A DNA stretch of 19,029 nt from an uncultured Eggerthellaceae bacterium (GCA_958454405.1 CAUEBO010000053.1:1-19029); one strand, 5' to 3'. Positions 1 to 7,368 are shown, counted from the stretch's first letter. Made by a program: numbers and translations. The notes: a model not told the origin generated them from the sequence alone.

Positions 1-1135
1 CACCCCCGACTTCTCCGGCGAGGCCCAGTCCATAGCCGTGACCGCCCTCAACACCAAGAACGCCGGCTTCGACTTCAAGGCCTACAAGACCGTCACCGGC
101 ACCGCCGACTTCCAGCCCGGCTCCTTCGACTTCGAGGTGCGCGGCGCCTCCGGGGCCGTGGCCTGGGGCCGCGCAGAGGTGGCCTCCGCCGACGCGGCGA
201 CGCCCATCGACTTCTTCAAGGACGCCGGGCGCACGGATCCGGTCACCGACTGGACCGAGGTGCTCTCGGGCGGCCAGCCCTACGAGCTCGTCGAGACCGG
301 CGGAGGCTCCGGCTTCGCGCTCACCTACACGGGCGGCGACGGCGCGCTCTCGAACGGCTTCACCCCCGACTTCTCCGGCGAGGCCCAGTCCATAGCCGTG
401 ACCGCCCTCAACACCCGCAACACCACGTTCGATTTCTCCGCAACCAAGACGGTAGAGGGTTCGGCGAGCTTCGTCGCGCGGGACTTCGAGTTCCAGGTAA
501 GGGACGCTGCGGGCGATCCGGTGGCCTACGGCAGGGCGAGCGTCAACGCCAAGGGCGTGGCGACCGATGTGGAGTTCTACGAAGAGCCCTCTTACACGAC
601 CGAGATCGACGATTGGACGAAGGTCCTCGTCAGCGGTGAGACGTACTCTCTTGTTGAAATGAACGCAGGGGCTTACTCCGTCACCTACTCGGGCGGCTCC
701 GGCGCGCTCGGAAACGAGTTCGTCGCCGACTTCGCCCATGACGCCGCGGCCATCGAGTTCAGCGTGGACAACACCCTCGAGGCCGGCTTCGCCTTCGCCG
801 GATCGAAGATTGTGTCGGGTGGGGCGAACTTCACGGCTCGCGACTTCGCGTTCGAGCTTCGCGACGCCCAGGGCGATCCCGTGGCGTACGGGACGTCCAG
901 CGTGAACGTCAAGGGTCAGGCAACCGACATCGACTTCTTCTTGGACGACGCGTACACCACCGAAGTCACCGACTGGGCAGACGTGCTCGTCGACGGGGAA
1001 ACCTACACGCTCGTCGAAACCGACCAGGGCGCCTATACCGTCACCTACACGGGAGGCGAGGGCCCCGACCACAACCAGTTCACCGCCGATTTCGCCCACG
1101 ACGCCGCGGCCATCGAGTTCAGCGTGGACAACTGC
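1..1135 (+). repeat. Tandem in-frame repeats, exact 360-bp period
   Basis: Bases 1-55 are identical to 361-415, and bases 740-772 are identical to 1100-1132. The equivalent segments near 371, 731 and 1091 are all exactly 360 bp apart, so each unit is 120 codons with no length drift. Identity is patchy: near-perfect at the unit ends and diverged in the middle. This suggests recombination or conversion between neighbouring units. More copies probably lie to the left of the window. Confidence 0.9.
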
Positions 1136-1690
1136 TTGAACTACAAGGGCATCGATCCCACCCTCACCGGCTTCAAGGTGCTCGAGGGCCGCGACCTTCG
1201 CGACGGCGAATTCACGTTCACCGCCGAGGTCGTGAAGGGCGATCCCAACGAGATCGTCGGCAATGGCTACGCGAACGGGAAGATATCCACCACCAACAAA
1301 GCCGACGGCACCATCACCTTCCCGTCCCTGTACATAGAGCATGCCGGCACCTACGTCTTCAAGATCTACGAGGAGAAGGGTTCCGCTTCCGGCGTGTTCT
1401 ACACGGATGCGGTGTTCTACGCATCGGTTACCGCCCATGATATCGGCGGGGGCATCCTGAACGAGGAGCTCACCTACTGGCGCACCTACGACGCGCGGAC
1501 CGGCACGGTATCCGGCCAGGTGAACCCCAAAGACGTCAAGTTCGTGAACAAGTACGATACGACGATCGTCAAGACCGGCGACGACGTCGGCGGGGCCGTT
1601 GCGATTGTTCTGCTGGTCGCGGCGGGTTCGGGGGCCGCGCTGGCCGCCTCGAAGCTGCACCGGAAAAGGAAGGCGAAGCATCGGGCTTAA
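1..1690 (+). CDS. Repeat-containing wall-anchored surface protein with FctA/pilin-like domain (5' end missing)
   Basis: The reading frame is open at the left edge (first full codon at base 2), so the N-terminus and signal peptide lie outside the window. The visible part has 120-residue repeats, each starting with a Lys-containing strand (YKTV, TKTV, SKIV), carrying an L-V-E-T/M segment in the middle and ending in a strand with Asn (ALNT, VDNT). That Lys/Glu/Asn layout is what CnaB-type isopeptide domains use, so self-crosslinked beta-sandwich domains are inferred. From about base 1141 the protein changes to an FctA/Spy0128-like pilin domain (LTGFKVLEGRDLRDGEFTF to KFVNKYD). The C-terminus has a sorting signal: IVKTG at 1565-1579, a hydrophobic stretch, then KLHRKRKAKHRA. 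The motif lacks the usual Leu-Pro of LPxTG, so a specialised sortase or a degenerate signal is possible. Likely role: adhesin or pilus subunit, inferred only. Confidence 0.85.
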   Translation, partial: TPDFSGEAQSIAVTALNTKNAGFDFKAYKTVTGTADFQPGSFDFEVRGASGAVAWGRAEVASADAATPIDFFKDAGRTDPVTDWTEVLSGGQPYELVETGGGSGFALTYTGGDGALSNGFTPDFSGEAQSIAVTALNTRNTTFDFSATKTVEGSASFVARDFEFQVRDAAGDPVAYGRASVNAKGVATDVEFYEEPSYTTEIDDWTKVLVSGETYSLVEMNAGAYSVTYSGGSGALGNEFVADFAHDAAAIEFSVDNTLEAGFAFAGSKIVSGGANFTARDFAFELRDAQGDPVAYGTSSVNVKGQATDIDFFLDDAYTTEVTDWADVLVDGETYTLVETDQGAYTVTYTGGEGPDHNQFTADFAHDAAAIEFSVDNCLNYKGIDPTLTGFKVLEGRDLRDGEFTFTAEVVKGDPNEIVGNGYANGKISTTNKADGTITFPSLYIEHAGTYVFKIYEEKGSASGVFYTDAVFYASVTAHDIGGGILNEELTYWRTYDARTGTVSGQVNPKDVKFVNKYDTTIVKTGDDVGGAVAIVLLVAAGSGAALAASKLHRKRKAKHRA

Positions 1691-1735
1691 ATGCAAGGCA
1701 TGCAATGCCAAAGGGCGAGAAGACGCTTGCCTAGA

Positions 1736-1780
1736 AGGGGCGGACGGGCACGCACGGCATCGTGTTGCCCGGCCGCCCCT
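1736..1780. terminator. Strong GC-rich hairpin after the surface-protein gene
   Basis: A 14-bp stem with one mismatch pairs bases 1736-1749 with 1767-1780 around a 17-nt loop, starting 46 bp after the stop codon. There is no T-run on either side, so it is not a textbook intrinsic terminator. It may still end transcription or protect the mRNA 3' end. Confidence 0.45.
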
Positions 1781-1872
1781 ACCGCGCAGGGATTCATGTC
1801 AAGGAGCGTGATGCTCCGGGCTCCATGCGCGCCGCTTGTTTCCGTGCGCGCCGCTTGCCGTCCGGATGCAGA

Positions 1873-1913
1873 GCGCCTCCGATCGAAAGGGAGGGGTCGT
1901 CGATCGGAGGCGC
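1873..1913. repeat. Perfect 13-bp inverted repeat
   Basis: GCGCCTCCGATCG at 1873-1885 is the exact reverse complement of bases 1901-1913, with a 15-nt loop rich in purines. It lies just past the point where the LuxR-like similarity of the minus-strand fragment ends. It could be a terminator of the former gene or the end of an inserted or deleted segment. No T-run follows on either strand. Confidence 0.7.
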
Positions 1914-2383
1914 GGTTCAACGCCTCGCGCCCATCGCACGGAACCCTGGTGGCCATCAGCGCGATGCTGAAGGCGGTCAGAATGCATGAAGCAAGCGAGA
2001 ATCGCGCGTAGTCCAGGGCTTGCAGCTTGCTGATGAACCCGAGGAACACGGCGAGCGCCAGCGCGTTGCACGACACGGAGATGATCCATATGAGGTCGCT
2101 GCTCAAATCGAGATTCGCCGTGGGATCGTGGGGCGCGAACGCGCTGCTCCACAGCGTGACGAAGTGAAACGCCCAAAAGCATGTCAGGCATGCGAACAGG
2201 CTGCCATAGGATCGCACGTTATGTTCGAGGGTGTTCAGGGTCGAGGTCACTGAGCGGTCTGCCTTGTCGGATTGCCGTGCACGGGGTGCAGCGGCCTTTC
2301 GGCCATCCGTGCAAGTATACCCGATCGCGTTCGGCGGGTTTGCGGGTTCCACGCTACGGCACAAGCCTTGCGCAAGAGTTCGA

Positions 2384-2411
2384 TTATGACCGTTTCGTAA
2401 AATGATATAAA
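2384..2411 (+). promoter_or_regulatory. AT-rich promoter zone upstream of the thiol peroxidase gene
   Basis: Bases about 2375-2435 are markedly AT-rich in a GC-rich window. They contain -10-like hexamers TAAAAT (2398-2403) and TATAAA (2406-2411); TTATGA at 2384-2389 is 16 bp upstream of the latter as a weak -35. The exact promoter cannot be decided from sequence. Confidence 0.35.
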
Positions 2412-2442
2412 ACAAGTATCAATTAAAGGTATCATGGGAACA

Positions 2443-2460
2443 ACCGATTATCGAATCGGT
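2443..2460. repeat. 7-bp inverted repeat in the peroxidase leader
   Basis: ACCGATT at 2443-2449 and AATCGGT at 2454-2460 flank a 4-nt loop, 46 bp before the start codon and just downstream of the AT-rich promoter zone. It could be an operator or a leader hairpin. Confidence 0.45.
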
Positions 2461-2505
2461 CGCGCAGGCAGCTGCACGGCCGAATCTCATCGAAAGAAGG
2501 GCGCT

Positions 2506-3060
2506 ATGGCTTCCAACATCTACGATTTCACCGTCAAGGGCCAGCACGGCGAGGACGTTTCGCTCGCCGACTACCGAGGGCGCGTGCTGCTCGTCGTCAA
2601 CACCGCCACCGAATGCGGCTTCACGCCCACCTACGCCCAGCTCGAAGAGCTGTATCGCCGCCTGCACGATCGCGGTCTCGATATCCTGGACTTCCCGTGC
2701 GACCAGTTCGGCCATCAGGCGCCGGGAACGAACGAGGAGATAGCCGCGTTCTGCACGTCGCGCTTCGGCGTGACGTTCCCGCAGTTCGCGAAGATCGAAG
2801 TGAACGGCGAAGGCGCCGATCCGCTGTTTTCCTGCCTGCAGCAGCAGAAGGGGTTCGAGGGCTTCGATGAAGGCCACGAGCTGACGCCGGTGCTGGAGGA
2901 CCTGCTGGGGAAGGCCGACCCCGACTACGCTTCGAAGCCCGACATCAAGTGGAACTTCACGAAGTTCCTCGTCGACCGCGACGGAACCGTCGTGCGCCGC
3001 TTCGAGCCTACGGCCAGCATCCCCGACGTCGTGGCCCCCGCCGTAGAGGAGCTGCTGTAG
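2506..3060 (+). CDS. Glutathione peroxidase-family thiol peroxidase
   Basis: A 184-residue protein of the GPx family, which reduces hydrogen and organic peroxides. The peroxidatic Cys37 is in the block TATECGF, and the rest of the catalytic tetrad is visible as Gln71 (HQAPG) and Trp149-Asn150 (KWNFTKF). Cys83 (FCTSRFGVTFP) is at the resolving-cysteine position of the thioredoxin-dependent, non-selenium members, so thioredoxin rather than glutathione is the likely reductant. The family motif FPCNQF reads FPCDQF here. There is no signal peptide, so it acts in the cytoplasm. The start at 2506 follows AAGAAGG with a 5-nt gap; the frame is open upstream to an ATG at 2434 but that extension does not resemble the family. 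It stands alone and is closed by a strong terminator, so it is probably monocistronic. Confidence 0.93.
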   Translation: MASNIYDFTVKGQHGEDVSLADYRGRVLLVVNTATECGFTPTYAQLEELYRRLHDRGLDILDFPCDQFGHQAPGTNEEIAAFCTSRFGVTFPQFAKIEVNGEGADPLFSCLQQQKGFEGFDEGHELTPVLEDLLGKADPDYASKPDIKWNFTKFLVDRDGTVVRRFEPTASIPDVVAPAVEELL

Positions 3061-3104
3061 CCTTTTTTCAGCTTGGATCCATCTCGTGCAAGCTCATGAA
3101 CCGC

Positions 3105-3134
3105 GAACCCTCGAACCCTCGAACCCTCGAACCC
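3105..3134. repeat. Tandem octamer repeat (GAACCCTC) x 3.75
   Basis: Three exact copies of the 8-mer GAACCCTC start at 3105, 3113 and 3121, followed by a partial copy GAACCC ending at 3134. The array sits between the peroxidase stop codon and its terminator. The unit is not a multiple of three and lies outside any gene, so copy number could vary by slippage. Confidence 0.9.
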
Positions 3135-3136
3135 GG

Positions 3137-3168
3137 CCGCCGCATCCATCGCGATGCGGCGGTTTTTT
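3137..3168 (+). terminator. Intrinsic terminator after the peroxidase gene
   Basis: CCGCCGCAT (3137-3145) pairs perfectly with ATGCGGCGG (3154-3162) across an 8-nt loop and is followed directly by six T residues (3163-3168). This is a textbook Rho-independent terminator reading rightward. Confidence 0.92.
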
Positions 3169-3178
3169 CGCGCCCGAG

Positions 3179-3194
3179 TGTTTCACGTGAAACA
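3179..3194. other. parS: parS site 1 (ParB/Spo0J binding site)
   Basis: TGTTTCACGTGAAACA, a perfect 16-bp palindrome identical to the widely conserved chromosomal parS consensus. It is intergenic, 11 bp after the terminator T-run. In known systems ParB loads here, spreads along DNA and recruits SMC to organise and segregate the origin region. The parA/parB genes are not in the window. Confidence 0.93.
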
Positions 3195-3408
3195 TTTGTT
3201 CTGATTGGGTGCTTTGAACGCACCTGCTCGTCGCCGAAGCGGAGGCGGCGAATGCCCAGGGGTTGCCGGTTGCGTTCAGGAGGAAAGGCTGGGCTTTCGT
3301 TTGCCGATGCCTACGAAACGCGACATGATTCGCGGAATCTGTCATCATGGGTTGGTAGATCGGGGCTGGCAGACGGCTTACCATAGGTGGGCAAGGAGTA
3401 TGAAAAAC

Positions 3409-3831
3409 ATGATCGGTTCGAACATTCAGAGCAGGCGCAAGATGATCGGGCTCACGCAGGAGCAGCTGGCCGAGCGCCTGGGCGTGTCGCGGCAGACCGT
3501 GACGAAGTGGGAGACGGGCGAGTCGACGCCCGACCTGGCGAACGCGGGCGTGCTGGCCGAGGCGCTCGACGTGTCGCTCGACGCGCTCGTGGGCTACGAC
3601 TCGCAGGGCACGGTGCTGCCCATGCCACCGCGCGGCAAGCACCTGTTCGGCACCGTCACGGTGGGCGAGCGCGGGCAGATCGTCATTCCCAAGCAGGCGC
3701 GCGAGCTGTTCGGCATTGAGGCCGGCGACGCGCTGCTCGTGCTGGGCGACGAGGGGCAGGGTCTGGCCATCTTGAAAGCCGACGAATTCATGGACCGCGT
3801 GTCGATGCTCCGCAACATGGTCGATCGATAG
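3409..3831 (+). CDS. XRE-AbrB fusion transcriptional regulator
   Basis: A 140-residue protein with two DNA-binding modules. Residues about 4-60 form an XRE/HTH_3 domain (LTQEQLAERLGVSRQTVTKW and an ETGESTPDL turn). Residues about 80-125 form a SpoVT/AbrB swapped-hairpin domain (GTVTVGERGQIVIPKQAREL then GIEAGDALLVLGDEG). AbrB domains dimerise and usually bind AT-rich operators, so the fusion probably acts as a dimeric repressor or transition-state regulator. AAGGAG at 3393-3398 lies 10 nt before the ATG at 3409 but only 1 nt before the in-frame ATG at 3400, so 3409 is preferred (3400 would add three residues). The gene ends 90 bp before the hydrolase start on the same strand, so the two may be co-transcribed. 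Confidence 0.88.
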   Translation: MIGSNIQSRRKMIGLTQEQLAERLGVSRQTVTKWETGESTPDLANAGVLAEALDVSLDALVGYDSQGTVLPMPPRGKHLFGTVTVGERGQIVIPKQARELFGIEAGDALLVLGDEGQGLAILKADEFMDRVSMLRNMVDR

Positions 3832-3921
3832 CCCGTGCCGCCCGTGTGGCTCGGGCGGAACGGGGCGGGTATGGAAGCGGATGGAAACCGCGCGCAGGCG
3901 TCGCGGGCAAGGAGGGCCGTC

Positions 3922-5094
3922 ATGATCGCAGCAATCGTCGTGGGGATTCTTGCGGCATGCGGGGCGATCGCCTTGGCCGTGTATGTGGACGGCAACCGCC
4001 ACGGCGAGGAGCGCGACCTTGCGAAGGCGTATGCGGCCGGCTTCGTGGAGAAGCAGGCGACGGTCGAAGTCGCGCTTGGCAGCGAATCGGCATGCGACGG
4101 CGGGACGGGGGCCGATGGAGAGGCCGTGCCCGGTGGCGGAGCGACGTCGGGCGAGGCGCCCCCAGCCGCCGAGGGGAGCGCCCGCAGCGCGGCGGCCGTC
4201 GTCAACTACGCCGAGGGCCCCGACAACGGCCCGGCGCTCGTGCTCGTGCACGGCCAGGGCATGCAGTGGGAAGACTACGCGCGCGTGCTGCCCGATCTCG
4301 CGCAGCGCTACCACGTGTTCGCCGTCGATTGCTTCGGCCACGGCGAATCGAGCCACGACCCCGCACTCTATTCGTGCCAGGCCATTGGACAGGCGATCAA
4401 GGCCTTCGCCGCGCAGGAGATCGGCGGACCGTACCTTGCCACCGGCCATTCCTCGGGCGGCATCGTCGCCGCATGGTTGGCCGCCAACGACGCCGAACAC
4501 GTGACGGGATGCGTGTTGGAGGATCCGCCCTTCTTCCGCGTCACACCGGCCGAGATGCAACAAGAGCCGGGCTGCTTCGTGTGGAAGGACGGCTTCGAGG
4601 TGACGCATGCGTTCCTCCAGCAGAGCGAGGTCGCCGATCCGGCCGTCTACTACGCGCAGCACAGCTACCTGTTCGGCCTGTTCGGCGGCCTGCAGCCCAA
4701 GATCGCGGAGTGGACGGCGCAGGAGCGCGCGGCGAATCCCGACGCGCACCTCACGCTGGCGTGGGTGCCGCACGATTGGGTGCGCGGCCTGTACTTCTAC
4801 GACGACTTCGACGTGCGGTTCAGCGAGACGTTCTACGACGGCACGTGGTTCGACGGGGTCGACCAGGCCGACGTGCTGGGTCGCATCGCGTGTCCCACGG
4901 TGTACTTGAAGGCGCAGACGAATTACGGCGAAGACGGCACCCTGTTCGCCGCCAACTCCGACGAGGATGCGGCCCGCGTGCAGCAGCTCGTGGCGAACTG
5001 CGAAACCGTTGTCGTCGAATCGGGCCACGACATCCACTACGAGCACGGCGACGCGTTCATCGATGCTTTGGATGAGGTGATCCGTCGGACGTGA
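3922..5094 (+). CDS. Membrane-anchored alpha/beta hydrolase
   Basis: A 390-residue serine hydrolase of the alpha/beta fold. An N-terminal hydrophobic segment (residues 1-22) is followed by a Gly/Ala/Glu-rich linker to about residue 95, then the catalytic domain. The oxyanion strand is LVLVHGQG (His110), the nucleophile elbow is GHSSG (Ser177), and the catalytic His is in SGHDIHYEH (His369 by position, with His372 and His375 nearby). The acid is probably in the YGEDG loop. The enzyme domain should sit outside the membrane. The substrate cannot be predicted. The start at 3922 has an ideal AAGGAGG with 6-nt spacing. An alternative ATG at 3871 would add MEADGNRAQASRARRAV, giving a positively charged N-region, and would place LAAC-G as a possible lipobox, so a lipoprotein form is worth considering. 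Confidence 0.85.
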   Translation: MIAAIVVGILAACGAIALAVYVDGNRHGEERDLAKAYAAGFVEKQATVEVALGSESACDGGTGADGEAVPGGGATSGEAPPAAEGSARSAAAVVNYAEGPDNGPALVLVHGQGMQWEDYARVLPDLAQRYHVFAVDCFGHGESSHDPALYSCQAIGQAIKAFAAQEIGGPYLATGHSSGGIVAAWLAANDAEHVTGCVLEDPPFFRVTPAEMQQEPGCFVWKDGFEVTHAFLQQSEVADPAVYYAQHSYLFGLFGGLQPKIAEWTAQERAANPDAHLTLAWVPHDWVRGLYFYDDFDVRFSETFYDGTWFDGVDQADVLGRIACPTVYLKAQTNYGEDGTLFAANSDEDAARVQQLVANCETVVVESGHDIHYEHGDAFIDALDEVIRRT

Positions 5095-5152
5095 CGTTCG
5101 TCGGGGTCAAGGCGTCGCCGACGGCTCGAGCCCGCTGCTGCTTGGCGGCGGC

Positions 5153-5770
5153 CTAGCCGTGCGGATAGAACACGGCGCTGGCTCTGGCGGCGAATTCTTC
5201 GAGGCCGATGCCGCGCGACTCACTCTGGAACTGGAGCGAAGCGCCGATGAGGGCGGCCAGCAGCATGTCGGCGCGAAACACCGCATCTGCGGAGTCGCCC
5301 GCGCCCTCCTCGCGCGCAGCGCGCTCGAACAGGCTGGAAAAAGGCGCGCGCAGCGATTCGTAGACGGGGCTTTGCATGGCCCCGCCCGTGTGCAGCGCAG
5401 TCTGCTCCATGCCTTTGAACAGGGGCATCTTTTCTTCCTTGAATTGCAGATAGCGCAGTATCATCGTCTCGAGGGCAGCGTGCAGGTCGCCGTTTTTTGC
5501 GGCGGCCAGGCTTGCCAGCTGGTCGGCCAGCAGCGCCAGCTGGTCCTGTATGAGCGCGAAGCACAGATCGCTCTTGCTGTCGAAATGCCGGTAGAGCGTG
5601 CCCGCGCCCACCTCCGCTTCCTGGGCGATGCGGTTCATGCTGACGCCTTCGACGCCATGGCGGGCGAACAGCTCTTGCGCCGTTGCGAGAATGCGCGCGC
5701 GGTTCTTCGCGGCGTCTTGGCGTGTGCGGCGCGGGGCTTGCTCGCTCATCGTAGGACGACTCGCTTTCAT
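5153..5770 (-). CDS. TetR-family transcriptional repressor
   Basis: A protein of about 205 residues with an N-terminal TetR helix-turn-helix: NRARILATAQELFARHGVEG, then MNRIAQEAEVGAGTLYRHF and DSKSDL. The C-terminal half is a ligand-binding helical domain without recognisable substrate features. It is divergent from an MFS drug-type exporter, and two tandem palindromes lie between them, the standard layout for a repressor that senses the exporter's substrate. Start is uncertain: ATG at 5770 and ATG at 5749 both lack a good ribosome binding site; 5749 gives the N-terminus MSEQAPRRTRQDAAK, also typical of the family. A TTG at 5788 would put the start inside an operator and is unlikely. Confidence 0.9.
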   Translation of the reverse strand: MKASRPTMSEQAPRRTRQDAAKNRARILATAQELFARHGVEGVSMNRIAQEAEVGAGTLYRHFDSKSDLCFALIQDQLALLADQLASLAAAKNGDLHAALETMILRYLQFKEEKMPLFKGMEQTALHTGGAMQSPVYESLRAPFSSLFERAAREEGAGDSADAVFRADMLLAALIGASLQFQSESRGIGLEEFAARASAVFYPHG

Positions 5771-5781
5771 CTCATGGGCGC

Positions 5782-5811
5782 TTGACAACCGGAGAATGCT
5801 CCGTTTACTAT
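5782..5811 (+). promoter_or_regulatory. Promoter of the MFS exporter gene
   Basis: A consensus -35 TTGACA (5782-5787) and a -10 TACTAT (5806-5811) are 18 bp apart. The first operator lies within the spacer and -10, the second over the expected transcription start. On the opposite strand, bases 5807-5812 read TATAGT, a plausible -10 for the divergent regulator gene with no clear -35. One bound repressor could therefore shut both directions. Confidence 0.75.
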
Positions 5812-5833
5812 AACCGGAGAGTACTCCGGTTAT
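5785..5833. promoter_or_regulatory. Two tandem TetR-type operators
   Basis: Site 1 (5785-5808) has arms ACAACCGGAG and CTCCGTTTAC around AATG. Site 2 (5810-5833) has perfect 10-bp arms ATAACCGGAG and CTCCGGTTAT around AGTA. The shared core is AACCGGAG-N4-CTCCG. Their centres are 25 bp apart, and they overlap the exporter's promoter. They are inferred to bind the adjacent TetR protein. Confidence 0.82.
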
Positions 5834-5876
5834 GATACCTTATGCGCCATCGAGGCGCAACGTTGAGGAGCGGATC

Positions 5877-7301
5877 ATGGACCAGGCGCAAGCCGGCACG
5901 GACAAGGTACCTCGCAGGGCCGTGGCCATCGTGGCCGTGATGATGGTGGGTTCGTTCGTATCCATCCTCAACCAGAATCTCATGACCACGGCCATTCCCA
6001 CCTTCATGGGCGTGTTCTCAGTGGAAAGCAGCGCCGCGCAGTGGCTGACGACGGCGTTCATGCTGGCAAACGGCATCATGGTTCCTATTACGGCATATCT
6101 GATCAGGCGATTTTCAACGCGTTCGCTGTTCTTCACGGCACTTGGCCTGTTCGCGGCAGGCACGGGGCTGTGCGCTGCCGCGCCGGTGTTCGAGGTGCTG
6201 CTGGCGGGCCGCGTGGTGCAGGCGCTGGGGGCCGGCATCACCATGCCGCTCATGCAGACGGTGCTGTTCACCGTGTTCCCGCCCGACAAGCGGGGCACGG
6301 CCATGGGCTTCTTCGGCTTGGTGGTGGCGTTCGCCCCGGCCATGGGTCCGACGATATCGGGATGGATCGTCGACAGCTTTCCGTGGCAGGCGCTGTTCTT
6401 GCTGCTGCTGCCCATCATCGCAGCCGACCTCGTGGCGGCGTTCTTCGTGGTGGAGAACGTTGGCGAGCGTTCGAACCCTCGTCTCGATCTGCTTTCGGTG
6501 GCGTTGTCGTCGCTCGGCTTCGGCGGCCTGCTGTACGGGCTGAGCATGGTGGGGGCTTTGGGTTGGAGCAGCCTGGTGCTCGTCGGCACGCTGGCGGTGT
6601 CCGTCGTCTCGCTTGCGTGGTTCGTCATGCGGCAGCTTCGTCTGGAAACCCCCATGCTGGAGTTCCGCGTGTTCAAATCGCGCACGTTCACCGTGTCGAT
6701 GATCCTCGTGGTGCTGGCCTGGTCGTCGTTCATGGGATCGGCGACCATGCTGCCCATGTTCATGCAGAACGTGGCCGGCTTCTCGGCGCTCGATTCGGGC
6801 ATGACGCTCATGGCGGGCGGCATCATCATGGGCGTGCTGTCGCCTGTCAGTGGGCGGGTGTTCGACCGCTTCGGTGTCCGCGTGCTGGCGCCGGTGGGCC
6901 TGTTCCTGGTGATGGCAGGCACGTTTTTGCTGGCGCACGTCGAAGCGGGCAGCGGCATGCCCTACATCGCCTCGGCCTACGCCGTGCTGATGGCCGGGCA
7001 GTCGATGGTGTCCATGCCGCTGACCACATCGGCCATGAACAGCCTGCCGCCGGCGCTCATCCCGCACGGCACGGCCATGAACAACACCATGCGCTCCATC
7101 GTGGGCGCGCTGGCCACGGCCGTGTTCGTCACCATCATGGCGAGCGTGTCGTCGTCGGCGATGCTGGCCGGAGTGGAAGGGAGCGCGTCCCTCGGCTTCG
7201 ACGCGGCGTACGCAACGATGGTCGCGCTCAATGCCGTCGCGTTCGTGGCCTCGCTGTTCGTCCTGCGCCGTGCGAACGCTCCGAAACAGGCCGTCCGCTA
7301 G
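5877..7301 (+). CDS. MFS multidrug exporter, DHA2 (EmrB/QacA-like) family
   Basis: A 474-residue integral membrane protein with about 14 hydrophobic segments, the usual length and topology of drug:proton antiporters of the DHA2 type. The first helix carries a motif-D1-like block (LNQNLMTTAIPTF), the loop after TM2 a motif-A-like block (YLIRRFSTRSLF), and TM5 the antiporter motif C (VVAFAPAMGPTISGW). It should use the proton gradient to export hydrophobic or cationic compounds; the substrate is unknown. GAGGAG at 5865-5870 with 6-nt spacing supports the start at 5877 over the in-frame ATG at 5832, which lies in the operator. The adjacent TetR gene and operators point to substrate-induced expression. 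Confidence 0.92.
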   Translation: MDQAQAGTDKVPRRAVAIVAVMMVGSFVSILNQNLMTTAIPTFMGVFSVESSAAQWLTTAFMLANGIMVPITAYLIRRFSTRSLFFTALGLFAAGTGLCAAAPVFEVLLAGRVVQALGAGITMPLMQTVLFTVFPPDKRGTAMGFFGLVVAFAPAMGPTISGWIVDSFPWQALFLLLLPIIAADLVAAFFVVENVGERSNPRLDLLSVALSSLGFGGLLYGLSMVGALGWSSLVLVGTLAVSVVSLAWFVMRQLRLETPMLEFRVFKSRTFTVSMILVVLAWSSFMGSATMLPMFMQNVAGFSALDSGMTLMAGGIIMGVLSPVSGRVFDRFGVRVLAPVGLFLVMAGTFLLAHVEAGSGMPYIASAYAVLMAGQSMVSMPLTTSAMNSLPPALIPHGTAMNNTMRSIVGALATAVFVTIMASVSSSAMLAGVEGSASLGFDAAYATMVALNAVAFVASLFVLRRANAPKQAVR

Positions 7302-7316
7302 CAATCTTTGACGGTT

Positions 7317-7345
7317 GAGCGCCATGGCCCGCCAGCCGTGCGCTC
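7317..7345. terminator. Hairpin between convergent genes
   Basis: GAGCGC (7317-7322) pairs with GCGCTC (7340-7345); after a bulged C the stem continues five more pairs (one G-T) to a 6-nt loop. It lies between the convergent stops of the MFS gene and the CheW-like gene, so it could end transcription from both sides. No T-run on either flank. Confidence 0.4.
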
Positions 7346-7368
7346 GCCTGAACGCGTCGGGATCGGCC

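Larger units (their letters stand above)
1687..2250 (-). pseudogene. Truncated membrane segment resembling the N-terminus of a LuxR-type membrane regulator
   Basis: From a GTG at 2250 the minus strand encodes about 102 residues with three probable membrane helices (around YGSLFACLTCFWAFHFVTLW, DLIWIISVSCNALALAVFLG and FSLASCILTAFSIALMA), ending near base 1945. The style matches the membrane domains that precede a LuxR helix-turn-helix in many Coriobacteriia regulators. Those proteins have many more helices and a C-terminal DNA-binding domain; neither is present. After base 1945 the frame continues to 1687 as Arg/Ala-rich sequence that looks non-coding. An AAGG lies 11 nt before the GTG, a weak ribosome binding site. 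I read it as a 3'-truncated remnant. A short membrane protein that is still expressed cannot be excluded. Confidence 0.5.

Noticed and set aside
3205..3408. N-terminal extension of the XRE-AbrB protein
   Set aside because: The frame is open but the added 68 residues do not resemble the family, and AAGGAG supports the start at 3409.
3094..5046. Very long minus-strand open frame (650 codons)
   Set aside because: It lies antisense to the XRE-AbrB and hydrolase genes, crosses the terminator and parS, and its product is His/Arg/Val-rich without any recognisable domain. High GC keeps the frame open.
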